Source: Paenibacillus chibensis (GTDB lineage Bacteria; Bacillota; Bacilli; Paenibacillales; Paenibacillaceae). Taken from it: 64,000 nucleotides of DNA. Each line of letters starts with the position of its first letter. Within the stretch, counting starts at the first letter, position 1. The position numbers and the translations under genes were made by a program. The DNA is taken from the NCBI RefSeq assembly GCF_004001045.1, contig NZ_BIMK01000003.1, forward strand, positions 248,001 to 312,000, read 5' to 3'. The notes under the pieces are model-generated. The model was not told the DNA's origin. It saw only the letters and a list, made by a program, of their open reading frames with translations, and did not search any database. Shown one piece after another: positions 43,971 through 53,273 of the stretch.

Positions 43971-45257
43971 TTAATTATGCGTGACGACCGCCCCCGAGCC
44001 GCCGTACATGTCCAGTTCCTCGTCGAATTCCAGCTTCAGCACCGTCACCTGCTCATGCGTATCCGCGGCGGTCATGTGAATCCAGGTCGTGCCCGGAATG
44101 TTGAACCAAGGAACGCCGCCGTGAATTTCATGCGTCAGCTCCTTGCCCGAGTGGAGCACCGTGATTTTCCGGATCGGATTGCATAATCCCTTGAGGCATA
44201 CGTTCTCCTTGGGGTCATCGTATACAAACAGATACAGCGTCTTCCGGTCTTTGGATATCGTGCTGCCTCCCAGGTAATACCGGGTCATAATCCCTTCCTC
44301 TGTCCCATACACCGCTTCTTCATGCGTGCGGATCCACTCGCCGAGTCCGAGCAAAATATCCTCCTGCCGCGGATCGATCGTTCCGTCCTCCCGAGGCCCG
44401 ATGTCGAGCAGCATGTTGCCTCCCATGGAAATGCAGTCGCAGAACATGCGGATGATCTGATTCAATGTTTTATACTGATCGTCCGCCTCTACATATCCCC
44501 AGGAAGAGTTAATGGTGGTGCAGAATTCCCATGGTCCTTCCAGCCGGGTGATCGGAATGCCCTGTTCAGGCGTCTTGTAATCCCCGTGTCCTTGAAGCCT
44601 GGAGTTGATGATCAGGTCCGGATTGAAGGATTGCAGATAATGCTTGAACTCCGGCAGATTCCACTGCTCGGCGCTGCGCTCCCAATCCCCGTCGAACCAG
44701 AGCAGATCCACTTTGCCGTAATTCGTCAGGATCTCCTTCAGCTGATCGTTGTTGAACTGCAGGAATGTCCGCCATTTCTCTTCGTCCTGTACGCCGTCCA
44801 CGGGACTCGAATACGGGTTAACCTGGCTTAAATCCTCCGGCACTCGGCCGCCCTCATACACGCTAGGGTAATCCGGATGCGACCAGTCGATGAGCGAGTA
44901 ATACATGCCGAGCCGGATGCCCCTTTTTGTGATCGCTTCGGCATATTCCTTGATCAGGTCCCGCTTGGCCGGTGTCTTCTTCACGACGTTCAAATCACTG
45001 TACTGCGTGTCCCACAGCGCCACGCCGTCATGATGCTTGGTTGTCAGCACGGCGTATCTGGCACCGGATTTCTCGATCAGATCCGCCCAGTAGTCCGCGT
45101 CGTACTTGGACGCCGTAAAGCCGTCCAGCTGTTTCATGTATTCCTCATACGGGATTCTCCCGTTGTAGAAAGACCAGGATTCCGCCACTCCATCGACCGC
45201 ATAAATGCCGTAATGGATGAAAATGCCCAGCTTCGCTTCCTCGAACCATTTCTGCAT
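43971..45257 (-). CDS. GH29 alpha-L-fucosidase (second copy)
   Basis: The 428-residue enzyme has the GH29 fold: KLGIFIHYGIYAVDGVAESW, TTKHHDGVALWDT, LGMYYSLIDW, and the nucleophile Asp189 in VDLLWFDGDWERS. It removes alpha-linked L-fucose with retention. No signal peptide or C-terminal binding module is present. The start at 45257 (MQKWFEEAKLG) is chosen by family length; an upstream ATG at 45308 has no ribosome site near. It follows another GH29 gene by 158 bp; the two proteins are only moderately alike, so they probably differ in linkage preference (core alpha-1,6 versus antennary alpha-1,3/4). Confidence 0.92.
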   Translation of the reverse strand: MQKWFEEAKLGIFIHYGIYAVDGVAESWSFYNGRIPYEEYMKQLDGFTASKYDADYWADLIEKSGARYAVLTTKHHDGVALWDTQYSDLNVVKKTPAKRDLIKEYAEAITKRGIRLGMYYSLIDWSHPDYPSVYEGGRVPEDLSQVNPYSSPVDGVQDEEKWRTFLQFNNDQLKEILTNYGKVDLLWFDGDWERSAEQWNLPEFKHYLQSFNPDLIINSRLQGHGDYKTPEQGIPITRLEGPWEFCTTINSSWGYVEADDQYKTLNQIIRMFCDCISMGGNMLLDIGPREDGTIDPRQEDILLGLGEWIRTHEEAVYGTEEGIMTRYYLGGSTISKDRKTLYLFVYDDPKENVCLKGLCNPIRKITVLHSGKELTHEIHGGVPWFNIPGTTWIHMTAADTHEQVTVLKLEFDEELDMYGGSGAVVTHN

Positions 45258-45415
45258 AGCTTCCCACACACCTTTCTGTATCTGCTGTAATATAGGGCAA
45301 TCTTTCATGCGTAATTAAGGCCGCTCCGGTTACGGATCGTACTTCCGATCGCTGTTGTCTCCAGAAAGGCGAACGCTGACGCTTCTTCAGAACGGTTCCG
45401 TCCCCTTCTCTAGGT

Positions 45416-46801
45416 TTAGGTTAGCCGGAAAACATGCGCGATCGGCGCTTCGGGCGGATGAAGCTCCGCATCCGGCAGACGGACGGTGATACCGTTCTCC
45501 GTAACGCGGTATTCCAAGCCTTCCTGACCTCCGACCAGGTCAACCCGGCTAACCGCTTCCTGCATCGGTAGATGAATCTCCTTCTGTACCGCCTCCAGCT
45601 CGTTTTCATACAAACGGAATGCATAGACCGTATCGTCTTTACGGGTAAAATGAACCTGTCCGGCCGAGCAGGGCTCGCAGATCCGCGTCCCGTAAATCGC
45701 TTCGCCATGCACCTTCAGCCAAGCCCCCATGCCCTGGATGCGGGAAATGGCAGTCCGGGATATTCTGCCGTCCGGCTGAGGACCGACGTTCAGCGCCAGG
45801 TTGCCGCCCTTGGCCACGATTTCGACCAGCAGATGAATGAGCTGACGGACCGATTTATAGTGATCCTCATAGCGGAAAGAGAACGCCGAACCCATTGTGA
45901 TGCAGCTCTCCCACGGCACCTGCAGCGCCCGCTCCGGCAGCGTCTGTTCGGGCGTGATCAGGTTCTCGTAGGGCCCGCCCACTGTGCGGTCCGCCGAAAG
46001 CAGCCACGGCTGAATTTTGCGGGCTTTCTCGACCGCTTCCCCGAGGCGGATATTCTGATCCCGGTAATCGTTTACCCAGCCCGCATCCAGCCACAGCACG
46101 TCAATCCGCCCGTAATTCGTCATCAGCTCCATAATCTGCTCATGCGTAAACTGGACGAACTGCTCCCACAGCCACGGATATTCCTTCGGATCATAAGTCG
46201 GTCCCCGTGATGTGGTCGTACCGGGCTTCATGCCCGGCGCCCAATAATAAGGCGTATGCCAGTCCGCTTTGGAGAAGTACGCAGAGATGCCCAGACCCTT
46301 TGCACGGAAAGCGTTGAACAGCTGCTTCGTGATGTCGGCATATTTATGCGTATGGAACGGACAGTCCGGCCCCGTGATCCGGTAGTCGGTCGTGCGGGTA
46401 TCCCACATGCAGAAGCCGTCATGATGCTTGGTCGTGAAATTCAAGTACTTGAAACCGTTGTCCGCGGCGAGCTCTGCCCAGAGCTCCGGCTGAAAGCGGA
46501 GCGGATTGAACGTCTTGTTCAGGTCAAAATACTCCCGTTTCAGCTCCTCCGCATCGATATCCCAGTCGATTTCATTGCGGGACCATTCCTCGTCGACATC
46601 GCTTAATGCCCAGGATTCGACGAGTCCCAGCTGCGAATACGGCCCCCAGTGCATCATCAGGCCCAGCTTCTGGTCCTTGAACCATTCCAGGCGCTCCAGC
46701 AGCAGCGGATCTTCGGGCTTGACCCATTGGTCCTCGCTGCTGTAATTGTGCACCCCCTGCTCTACTACGTCTTCATCCTCAAGGAGCTTTTTCTCGCTCA
46801 T
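45416..46801 (-). CDS. GH29 alpha-L-fucosidase (first copy)
   Basis: The 461-residue enzyme has LGLMMHWGPYSQLGLVESW, the substrate-binding TTKHHDGFCMWDT (124-136), LGISAYFSKADWHTPYYWA and the catalytic nucleophile Asp239 in IDVLWLDAGWVND. It starts at 46801 with GGAGGG six bases upstream; a frame from 46945 would run into the divergent control region. It is the first gene of the glycosidase series and divergent from the transmembrane AraC regulator. No export signal is present, so fucose would be released inside the cell. Confidence 0.93.
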   Translation of the reverse strand: MSEKKLLEDEDVVEQGVHNYSSEDQWVKPEDPLLLERLEWFKDQKLGLMMHWGPYSQLGLVESWALSDVDEEWSRNEIDWDIDAEELKREYFDLNKTFNPLRFQPELWAELAADNGFKYLNFTTKHHDGFCMWDTRTTDYRITGPDCPFHTHKYADITKQLFNAFRAKGLGISAYFSKADWHTPYYWAPGMKPGTTTSRGPTYDPKEYPWLWEQFVQFTHEQIMELMTNYGRIDVLWLDAGWVNDYRDQNIRLGEAVEKARKIQPWLLSADRTVGGPYENLITPEQTLPERALQVPWESCITMGSAFSFRYEDHYKSVRQLIHLLVEIVAKGGNLALNVGPQPDGRISRTAISRIQGMGAWLKVHGEAIYGTRICEPCSAGQVHFTRKDDTVYAFRLYENELEAVQKEIHLPMQEAVSRVDLVGGQEGLEYRVTENGITVRLPDAELHPPEAPIAHVFRLT

Positions 46802-46952
46802 GTGATCCCTCCGTATCGTCTCTCGTTTTAACGCCCCGTTTGCCAAATATAAGGAAAACAGGCCTATATCTATGCACAAATCCGGGTCTTTCCGACGAAT
46901 TCCCGCATGCGTTTCGTCAAATTCGAACTTGCTGTCTATGTCCAAACGGCTG

Positions 46953-46980
46953 TTATGTTGTTATCATGAAATTAACATAA
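46953..46980. promoter_or_regulatory. Inverted repeat in the divergent GH29/AraC-regulator region
   Basis: TTATGTT (46953-46959) and AACATAA (46974-46980) form a perfect 7-bp inverted repeat with a 14-nt spacer, 25 bp before the regulator's TTG start. It may be an operator; AraC-type proteins more often use direct repeats, so the call is weak. Confidence 0.35.
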
Positions 46981-47004
46981 GAACCGAATAGGGGGCAGAG
47001 TCAC

Positions 47005-49296
47005 TTGAAACTTAACTACTTTAAATCGAAGCTCTTCTTAAAATATATCTGGTCCTATTTGTTCATCCTGCTCATCCCGCTCGTGCTGATGACGATTTTC
47101 ATTTATGAAAGCGCCGTCACGAATCTCAAATCGGAAATCGAACAATCCCGCCTCGCCCAATTGACGCAAACCAAGGTTACGATTGACGGCCGGATGAAGG
47201 AGCTTAGCGAAATCGCGTCCCGCATCTCCTACGATAAAAGGCTCACGCCGTACCGCGTGCATGACCCGATATACAGCGGCGAAGCCATTCAGGCGCTGGA
47301 TCAATATAAATCTACCAGCTCCATCATCGGCGAGATTTACTTGTATTTTCATAAAGACGACAAGATCTACTCCAGCAAAGGATTGAACGATATCGGCGTG
47401 TTTACGGACAACGTCCGCTTTCAAAACTGGAAGAAGGACTCCTTGATCCAGGACTTGAACGCCGTCCGTTTTCCTACGATGCACCCGTCCGATACGGTCA
47501 GCAACCCTTCCGGGATGCAAGAATCCATGCTGGCCTACCTGATTCCTATCACGCCGAACAGCCCGACGCCGCATGGCACAGTTATGGTGCTGATCAAGGA
47601 ATCGGAGCTGACCAGCCTGATCGACTCTGTCCTCGGCAATTACCATGGCATGACGTACATCCTGGATAACGACGGTCATATCTTGGTCGACAACCGGCAG
47701 GGCGAAGCGTTAACGAATGCCGAAGCGAAGTCGCTCTTTAATAATCTGGCCCCCGGCATACACGACCGGAGCCTCAGCGGCAAAGCACATTCCATCGTAT
47801 CCGTGAAATCGGAAAACAACGGCTGGACTTACGTAACGGTCATGCCAACCGCCCAGTTCTTCAGCAGCGTTCTGCATGTGCGGAGTCTGATCATCATGCT
47901 GTTCATCATCATCGTGCTCGTCGGGGCAGCCATCGCCCTTGTATTGGCGCGGATGCAGTATCAGCCGATCTCGATGCTTGTCGAATTCGCGTCCTCCAAG
48001 TCGGGTGCGAAGGAGCAGAGCCAAAGGCTGGAGCCTGCAGGCAATGAGCTTGACCGTATTCGGTCGGCCCTGCAAGAGTACAGTTCGCGAATCGACCTAC
48101 AGGAACCTTTTGCCCGCAATCATTTTCTGTCCATGATGCTCAAATACGGAAGTACTCAAAGCCTTACGCCGGAGCTGCAAGAGGCCTTCGATCTTCAGTT
48201 TGACCGTTCCCATCATTTCGTGATGGTCATCGGCTGGGACACGGATGAACAGAGCGACCTGCAGGAACGCCAGCATATCATTGCCATGCTCGCCCAGATC
48301 GAGTTCCCGGAACTGGACGCCCATGGATACGGCGTTGAGATGCCTCAGCTGGACCAGCTTGGCCTCATCATCAGCTTCAGCCTCGGCGGCCGGCCGGACG
48401 CATTCTCGCATATGCAGCAAATTGCGGAGGCTGTAAGAACGACCTTGCTCGAAACATTCGATGTCGTTCCCGTCATCGGTGTCGGTACCTGCTACACAAG
48501 CCCGGATCAGCTGAACCAATCCTTTATCGAGGCCTGCTCGGCCATTGAGCTGCGCATCTCCGGCGAACAGGGAACCATTAACTATTTCGAGAAGCTGTCA
48601 ACCACGGCCGATCCTGCATTCTGGATTCCGGGCAGTACGCTCCTGAAGCTGTCGCAAAGCTTAAAGCAGGGCAGCTATGACGTCGCGGCGCAGATGATCC
48701 GTTCGGCGATCCAAAGCCTGCAATCCTCCGATCTGTCCGCCCTGCTCACCCGGTGCATCTGCTTTGACCTGCTCAATACGATCCTCAAAGCCGCGTCCGA
48801 GCTTGGCAATCACAGCCTGATGCAGCAGATTGCGCCGAACATGATGTACGGCGGCACACTCGACGAGTTCGAGCGCAGCTTGCTGGATCTTGCCTCCCAG
48901 ATATGCAGCCAGGACGAACAGGACAACCAGCAGGAAGAGCAGTCAGTCATTGACCGGATCGTTGCTTATATTGACGCACATTATACCGATAACAGCTTAA
49001 GCCTGGAGTCGGTGGCCTTTGAATTCGGCATCTCGCCATCTCATGTCAGCCGCTCTTTCAAAGAAAAAATGGGCCTGAACTTCATTCAATACATTTGGCA
49101 AAAGAGAATGGGCGAGGTCATGCACCAACTGAAAACCACCACCGACCCGCTTAAGGACATCATCCTGAAGGTCGGTTATGTGGATACGCCCAACTTTATC
49201 CGCAAATTCAAGAAGGAAACCGGCTGCACGCCAGGCCAATACCGCAAAATGTTCGCGGAGGGCGGCGGCTCCGCGGAAGACACCGAGGACGAATAA
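47005..49296 (+). CDS. Membrane-spanning AraC-family regulator (YesS/YtdP-like)
   Basis: The 763-residue protein has a membrane helix at about 15-37, an extracellular sensor region with a Cache-like part (MTYILDNDGHILVDNRQ, NNGWTYVTVMPTAQFF), a second helix at about 296-316, a cytoplasmic middle domain, and two AraC helix-turn-helices at 648-745 (LSLESVAFEFGISPSHVSRSFKEK; LKDIILKVGYVDTPNFIRKFKK). It senses an outside sugar and binds DNA in one polypeptide. The start is a TTG at 47005 after GGGGGCAG. It lies between the glycosidase genes and the importer, and is the likely activator of both. Confidence 0.92.
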   Translation: MKLNYFKSKLFLKYIWSYLFILLIPLVLMTIFIYESAVTNLKSEIEQSRLAQLTQTKVTIDGRMKELSEIASRISYDKRLTPYRVHDPIYSGEAIQALDQYKSTSSIIGEIYLYFHKDDKIYSSKGLNDIGVFTDNVRFQNWKKDSLIQDLNAVRFPTMHPSDTVSNPSGMQESMLAYLIPITPNSPTPHGTVMVLIKESELTSLIDSVLGNYHGMTYILDNDGHILVDNRQGEALTNAEAKSLFNNLAPGIHDRSLSGKAHSIVSVKSENNGWTYVTVMPTAQFFSSVLHVRSLIIMLFIIIVLVGAAIALVLARMQYQPISMLVEFASSKSGAKEQSQRLEPAGNELDRIRSALQEYSSRIDLQEPFARNHFLSMMLKYGSTQSLTPELQEAFDLQFDRSHHFVMVIGWDTDEQSDLQERQHIIAMLAQIEFPELDAHGYGVEMPQLDQLGLIISFSLGGRPDAFSHMQQIAEAVRTTLLETFDVVPVIGVGTCYTSPDQLNQSFIEACSAIELRISGEQGTINYFEKLSTTADPAFWIPGSTLLKLSQSLKQGSYDVAAQMIRSAIQSLQSSDLSALLTRCICFDLLNTILKAASELGNHSLMQQIAPNMMYGGTLDEFERSLLDLASQICSQDEQDNQQEEQSVIDRIVAYIDAHYTDNSLSLESVAFEFGISPSHVSRSFKEKMGLNFIQYIWQKRMGEVMHQLKTTTDPLKDIILKVGYVDTPNFIRKFKKETGCTPGQYRKMFAEGGGSAEDTEDE

Positions 49297-49304
49297 AAAT
49301 GGAA

Positions 49305-49349
49305 AGCCAACATCCGGCCCTCCGGCCGGGACATGTTGGCTTCTTTTTT
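49305..49349. terminator. Bidirectional terminator between regulator and transporter operon
   Basis: AGCCAACAT/ATGTTGGCT with an inner CCGGCC/GGCCGG stem is followed on the plus strand by TTCTTTTTT; on the minus side the sequence continues TTCCATTTTT, so it can serve both convergent units. Confidence 0.85.
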
Positions 49350-49393
49350 CGGAAAAGCGTCATCCAAACGTGGCCTGTCCTGCTTAAGCAGCT

Positions 49394-51007
49394 TTATTTT
49401 TTCTCCGCATTCCAGCGGTCATAGGCGCCCTGGTACACCTCTACGATGCGGTTGCTTCCCATTTTCTTGAGCTGATCCGCATACTTGTCCCAATTCGACA
49501 TCGGCTCTTGGCCGGTGATGAATTTGCCTTCCATTTGTTTCACGTAGGTTTTCAGGTCGGACAGCAATGCCGTGGCTTCACTTTGTTCCTCGTTCGTCAG
49601 ATACACGTTCGGGAACGGGGCTTTGCCGATCGGCGTCAGCTTCTCCGCATTTTCTTTATCGATCCAGGCATCAAAATCGGTTTTGAGGCCTTTCGTAAGC
49701 TCGCTTGAATTCATGCCCGGCGTCAGGATGCCATAGTTTGGCGTGAGCGTGCCGCGGAATTCATCACGCTCTTTCCCTCCCGGAACAGGCAGCCATTCTT
49801 TCTCGTGGGTTTCTTTGTTGGTGTATTTCCACAGCAGATTCTCCGGTCCTTGGGCGAAGAGCGTCGCGCCGTCATAGCCGTACTGGTAGTCGATCCAGCG
49901 CATCGTCGCTTCCGGCGCCGGGTTTTTGCTCGTGATTGCGAAGGTTCCGTTCGCCGAAATGCCCGGATGCTTGCCGTATACAGGCGATCCCGGAATCTCG
50001 CTCTTGACCGGCGTCATGAGCGGATGATCCCCGCTTGGCTCGCCTCCCAACGTAAAGTACGGATAATAATCGTTGAACACGGCGATCTGGTTGTTCTGCC
50101 CTTTCGCCTTCTTCTGCTCCGGCGTTTGGGAGAACGTCTCATGGTCCAGCAGGTTGTCTTTCCAGAGGCGGTTCATGAAGGTCAGGTATGCTTTATACCC
50201 TTCCTCCTGCGGCGTGTAATGCACCTTGCCATCCTTGTCAGCATAAATCTCTTCGTCGTAAATGCCGAAGAAGCCCAGGAAATACATGCGCAGATCGTCC
50301 AGCTTGACGGACGTCAGCGGAATTTCGTCCTGCTTGCCGTTGCCGTTCGGATCTTCTTCCTTCACCCGTTTCAAGTAGGTGTACAGCTCCTCCGTCGTTT
50401 TCGGCAGCTCTTTAATGTTCAGCGCTTTCAGGAATTTGCCGTTGTACCACATCGGGCTGCGGTACCATACCGCCGAAAGGTCGATATTGGGAAGAGCATA
50501 GATATGTCCGTCCGGCGTGGTGAACGACTTGCGGATATCCGGATGCTCGTCGAATATGCTTTTGATGTTAGGCGCATAGCCTTCGTCAATGTATTTTTCC
50601 AGTGGAATGAGCACGCCCTGCGAGCCGTAGGTTACCTGCTCCGCCGGCTTGAGATCCGCCCCGTAAAAGATATCCGGCAAATCGCCGCTGGCAAACACCA
50701 GGTTTTTCTTCGTGTCGAAGCTGTCGATCGGCGAGAGCTGGTACGTGAGCTTGATGCCCGTCAGCTTTTCCATCTCTTGCAGCACCGGCATCTTGTTCCA
50801 GTCGGCCACCCCGGCGTCCTGTGACATCACACTCAAGGTAATCGGCTTGTCCACGATCGGAAAGCCGTCCTTCTTCACGCCTTCGGCCGTAGAAGAGCCC
50901 GCCGCCGAGGATGCTCCCTCCTCTTTGGAGGTGCCGCATGCCGCAAGCAGGGACGCGGACAGCGTAAGACAGAGTAAAATGGATGATGCCTTGCGTAACT
51001 TTTTCAT
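49394..51007 (-). CDS. Sugar (possibly N-glycan) ABC transporter solute-binding lipoprotein
   Basis: The 537-residue protein has a lipoprotein signal with the lipobox LLAAC (Cys24), a Ser/Ala/Glu-rich linker and a large family 1 binding fold. The loop DPNGNGKQDE (219-228) is as in other large oligosaccharide binders of this group. The start is at 51007, nine bases after GGGGAG. It is the last gene of a three-gene importer operon next to the glycosidase cluster. Size and context resemble the NgtS N-glycan binding protein of pneumococcus, but the ligand is inferred only from neighbours. No ATPase gene is present; a shared MsmX-type ATPase is expected elsewhere. Confidence 0.9.
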   Translation of the reverse strand: MKKLRKASSILLCLTLSASLLAACGTSKEEGASSAAGSSTAEGVKKDGFPIVDKPITLSVMSQDAGVADWNKMPVLQEMEKLTGIKLTYQLSPIDSFDTKKNLVFASGDLPDIFYGADLKPAEQVTYGSQGVLIPLEKYIDEGYAPNIKSIFDEHPDIRKSFTTPDGHIYALPNIDLSAVWYRSPMWYNGKFLKALNIKELPKTTEELYTYLKRVKEEDPNGNGKQDEIPLTSVKLDDLRMYFLGFFGIYDEEIYADKDGKVHYTPQEEGYKAYLTFMNRLWKDNLLDHETFSQTPEQKKAKGQNNQIAVFNDYYPYFTLGGEPSGDHPLMTPVKSEIPGSPVYGKHPGISANGTFAITSKNPAPEATMRWIDYQYGYDGATLFAQGPENLLWKYTNKETHEKEWLPVPGGKERDEFRGTLTPNYGILTPGMNSSELTKGLKTDFDAWIDKENAEKLTPIGKAPFPNVYLTNEEQSEATALLSDLKTYVKQMEGKFITGQEPMSNWDKYADQLKKMGSNRIVEVYQGAYDRWNAEKK

Positions 51008-51044
51008 GAAGAACAACTCCCCTTTATGTTGTTTATGGCAAAGA

Positions 51045-51953
51045 TCAGCCCTTTACGGAACCAATCATAACACCCTGAACGAAATAGCGCTGCAAGAACG
51101 GATAGATGACAATTACCGGAAGCGTCGCGACGATAATGACCGCATATTTGACGAGCGCGGCGATTTCCGCTTTGCTGTTCATCGCGGCTGCGGTGGATGC
51201 GTCAATGACGCCCCCGCCTTGGGCGGACATCTCCTGGAGGACCAGGATTTGGCGCAGCACCAGCTGCAGCGGATATTTAAACGAATCATTCAGATAAATA
51301 AGCGCCGAGAAGTAGCTGTTCCAGTTCCCCACGCCGTAGAACAAGGCCATGACGGCGATGATCGGCATCGAGAGGGGGAGAATGATTTTAATGAACAGGC
51401 GCATGTTGGTGCACCCGTCGATTTGCGCCGCCTCCTGCAGCTCTTTCGGAATCGAGCTCTGGAAAAACGTGTGGGATACGATAATGTTCCAGATCGATGC
51501 CGCCGAAGGAATGACGATGGCCCACATCGTATTGATCATGCCGAGCTGCTTCACGAGCAGGTAAGAAGGCACCAGCCCGCCGCTGAAGAACATCGTGACC
51601 ATGAACATCCCCATGAAAAAGTTTCGTCCAACGAAGTCCTTGCGGCTCAGCGCATAGGCCGCCGGCAGCGTGACCAACAGGTTGATGGTTGTACCTACCA
51701 CCGTATACAGAATGGTGTTCCCATAGCCGATCCAAATGCTTGAGTTCTCGAACACCCGCTTATATCCGTCAAAGGTAATCCCCTTCGGCAGCAGCCACAT
51801 TTCGCCTGAAGCGACGAACTTCGGATTGCTGATCGATGCGCTGATCATGTACACCAACGGGTAAAAGACGATGAGAAAAGCGATGAAGACGTAAATGTAA
51901 TTGCAAATGAGAAACACTTTGTCGCGTTTCGTTTCTTTGACTCCTGACAGCAT
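51045..51953 (-). CDS. Carbohydrate ABC transporter permease (YtcP/LplC type)
   Basis: The 302-residue permease has six membrane helices, the EAA loop (LQEAAQIDGCTNMRLFIKII) and the typical ending QRYFVQGVMIGSVKG. GGAGG lies seven bases before the ATG. It lies 15 bp after the LplB-type permease gene and 37 bp before the binding-protein gene. It closely parallels the permease at 10688-11608, so the two transport systems are paralogues. Confidence 0.92.
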   Translation of the reverse strand: MLSGVKETKRDKVFLICNYIYVFIAFLIVFYPLVYMISASISNPKFVASGEMWLLPKGITFDGYKRVFENSSIWIGYGNTILYTVVGTTINLLVTLPAAYALSRKDFVGRNFFMGMFMVTMFFSGGLVPSYLLVKQLGMINTMWAIVIPSAASIWNIIVSHTFFQSSIPKELQEAAQIDGCTNMRLFIKIILPLSMPIIAVMALFYGVGNWNSYFSALIYLNDSFKYPLQLVLRQILVLQEMSAQGGGVIDASTAAAMNSKAEIAALVKYAVIIVATLPVIVIYPFLQRYFVQGVMIGSVKG

Positions 51954-51968
51954 TCCTGCCCCTCCTCT

Positions 51969-52931
51969 CTACCACAAACTGTTCTCGCTCGTTCTGCGCA
52001 CGACCTGATTGACAACGACAAGCAGCACCGCATTGATGACCGAATTGAATAAACCGATAGCCGTCGAGAAGCTGTACTGGGCATCCACGAGACCGGAGCG
52101 GTACACGAACGTGGATATGACGTCGGATGAGCTCATGTTCAGCGGATTTTGCAGCAGCAGGATCTTTTCGAAGCCGACGCCGAGCAAGCTGCCCATGTTC
52201 AGGATCAGCAGGATGGTCATCGTCGGAATCAGCGTCGGAATGTTGATATGCCGGATGCGCTGGAATCTCGAAGCTCCGTCGATAATCGCTGCCTCATGCA
52301 GTCCCGGATCTACGCCGGACAGCGCAGCCAGATAAATGATCGTGCCCCAGCCTGCGCTCTGCCATACGCCCGATAACACATACATCGTTTTGAACCATCT
52401 CGGATCGGTCAGAAACTCCGGCGCCTGGAAGCCGAGCGCTTCGATGATATGGATCACGAATCCGGTCGATGGAGACAAGAAGGAAATAATCATGCCTGCC
52501 ATAACGACGACCGAGATGAAGTGTGGCGCATACGTAACCGTTTGGGCCAGCTTTTTGAAAAAGCCGTTTCTGACCTCGTTGAAGGCAAGCGCCAAAATGA
52601 TCGGGATCGGAAACCCGATAGCGAGCTCATACAAGCTGATGCTCAGCGTGTTCCACAGCAAATCCCAAAAATAATACGAATGGAAGAAACGTTCAAAATG
52701 ATCGAAGCCGACCCACGGGCTTCCCGTAATCCCTTTTGTAGGAATGAAGTTTTTGAACGCGATTTGAATGCCGTACATCGGCCCGTAGGAAAAGATCAGA
52801 AAGTAGAAAAACGCCGGTGCAATGAAAATGTACAATTCCCAGTTTTGCGCGATTCTTTTCCACAACCCTTTGTCCGCCCTGCCCGGTTTCAGCATCGCTC
52901 TGCCCGTGACGGCCGTTTTCGATTCCTGCAT
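51969..52931 (-). CDS. Carbohydrate ABC transporter permease (LplB type)
   Basis: The 320-residue permease is the first gene of the importer operon. It has a basic cytoplasmic N-terminus, six helices, the segment FSYGPMYGIQIAFKNF, the EAA loop HEAAIIDGASRFQRIRHINI and the conserved end TSENSLW. AAGGGG lies seven bases before the ATG at 52931; a longer frame to 53081 would read through the cre site and is rejected. Confidence 0.92.
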   Translation of the reverse strand: MQESKTAVTGRAMLKPGRADKGLWKRIAQNWELYIFIAPAFFYFLIFSYGPMYGIQIAFKNFIPTKGITGSPWVGFDHFERFFHSYYFWDLLWNTLSISLYELAIGFPIPIILALAFNEVRNGFFKKLAQTVTYAPHFISVVVMAGMIISFLSPSTGFVIHIIEALGFQAPEFLTDPRWFKTMYVLSGVWQSAGWGTIIYLAALSGVDPGLHEAAIIDGASRFQRIRHINIPTLIPTMTILLILNMGSLLGVGFEKILLLQNPLNMSSSDVISTFVYRSGLVDAQYSFSTAIGLFNSVINAVLLVVVNQVVRRTSENSLW

Positions 52932-53273
52932 AGGATCACCCCTTCCTGTTGTTATATTGTCTTGGGTTATTCCGGCCAGCCCCCTGTTCCACACTGCGTC
53001 AGGTTTGCTAGCGCTTACATTCCTAACGATAGATGACTCCCTCAAATGCCGTAAATATGTCATTTCCGGGGTACTGTCCATTCCTTATGCAGCAAGGCTT
53101 TGAGCCCGATTGACAACGCTGGATGACAAGCTGACAATATGTAGTTTTTGCTCAAAAGTAAGGGCTTTCATAGCACATCAAATATGACCAATCCGTTTGA
53201 AACGGCTAATTTCCGAACCCAATACGGATGGAAAGAAACGCGTCTCGGGATTCGAGTCAGCGTTCATGAACGC
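52932..53273. other. Control region upstream of the importer operon
   Basis: This stretch of about 340 bp without a credible gene contains a cre site at 53006-53019, a cluster of three TGACAA repeats at 53111-53137, and no second hairpin besides the terminator of the neighbouring gene at its right end. I cannot place the -35/-10 elements with confidence. Confidence 0.5.
53006..53019 (-). promoter_or_regulatory. CcpA-binding cre site of the importer operon
   Basis: On the minus strand TGTAAGCGCTAGCA matches the cre consensus TGWAANCGNTNWCA at all defined positions but one. It lies 75 bp upstream of the first permease start, where CcpA would repress the operon when preferred sugars are present. 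Confidence 0.75.
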
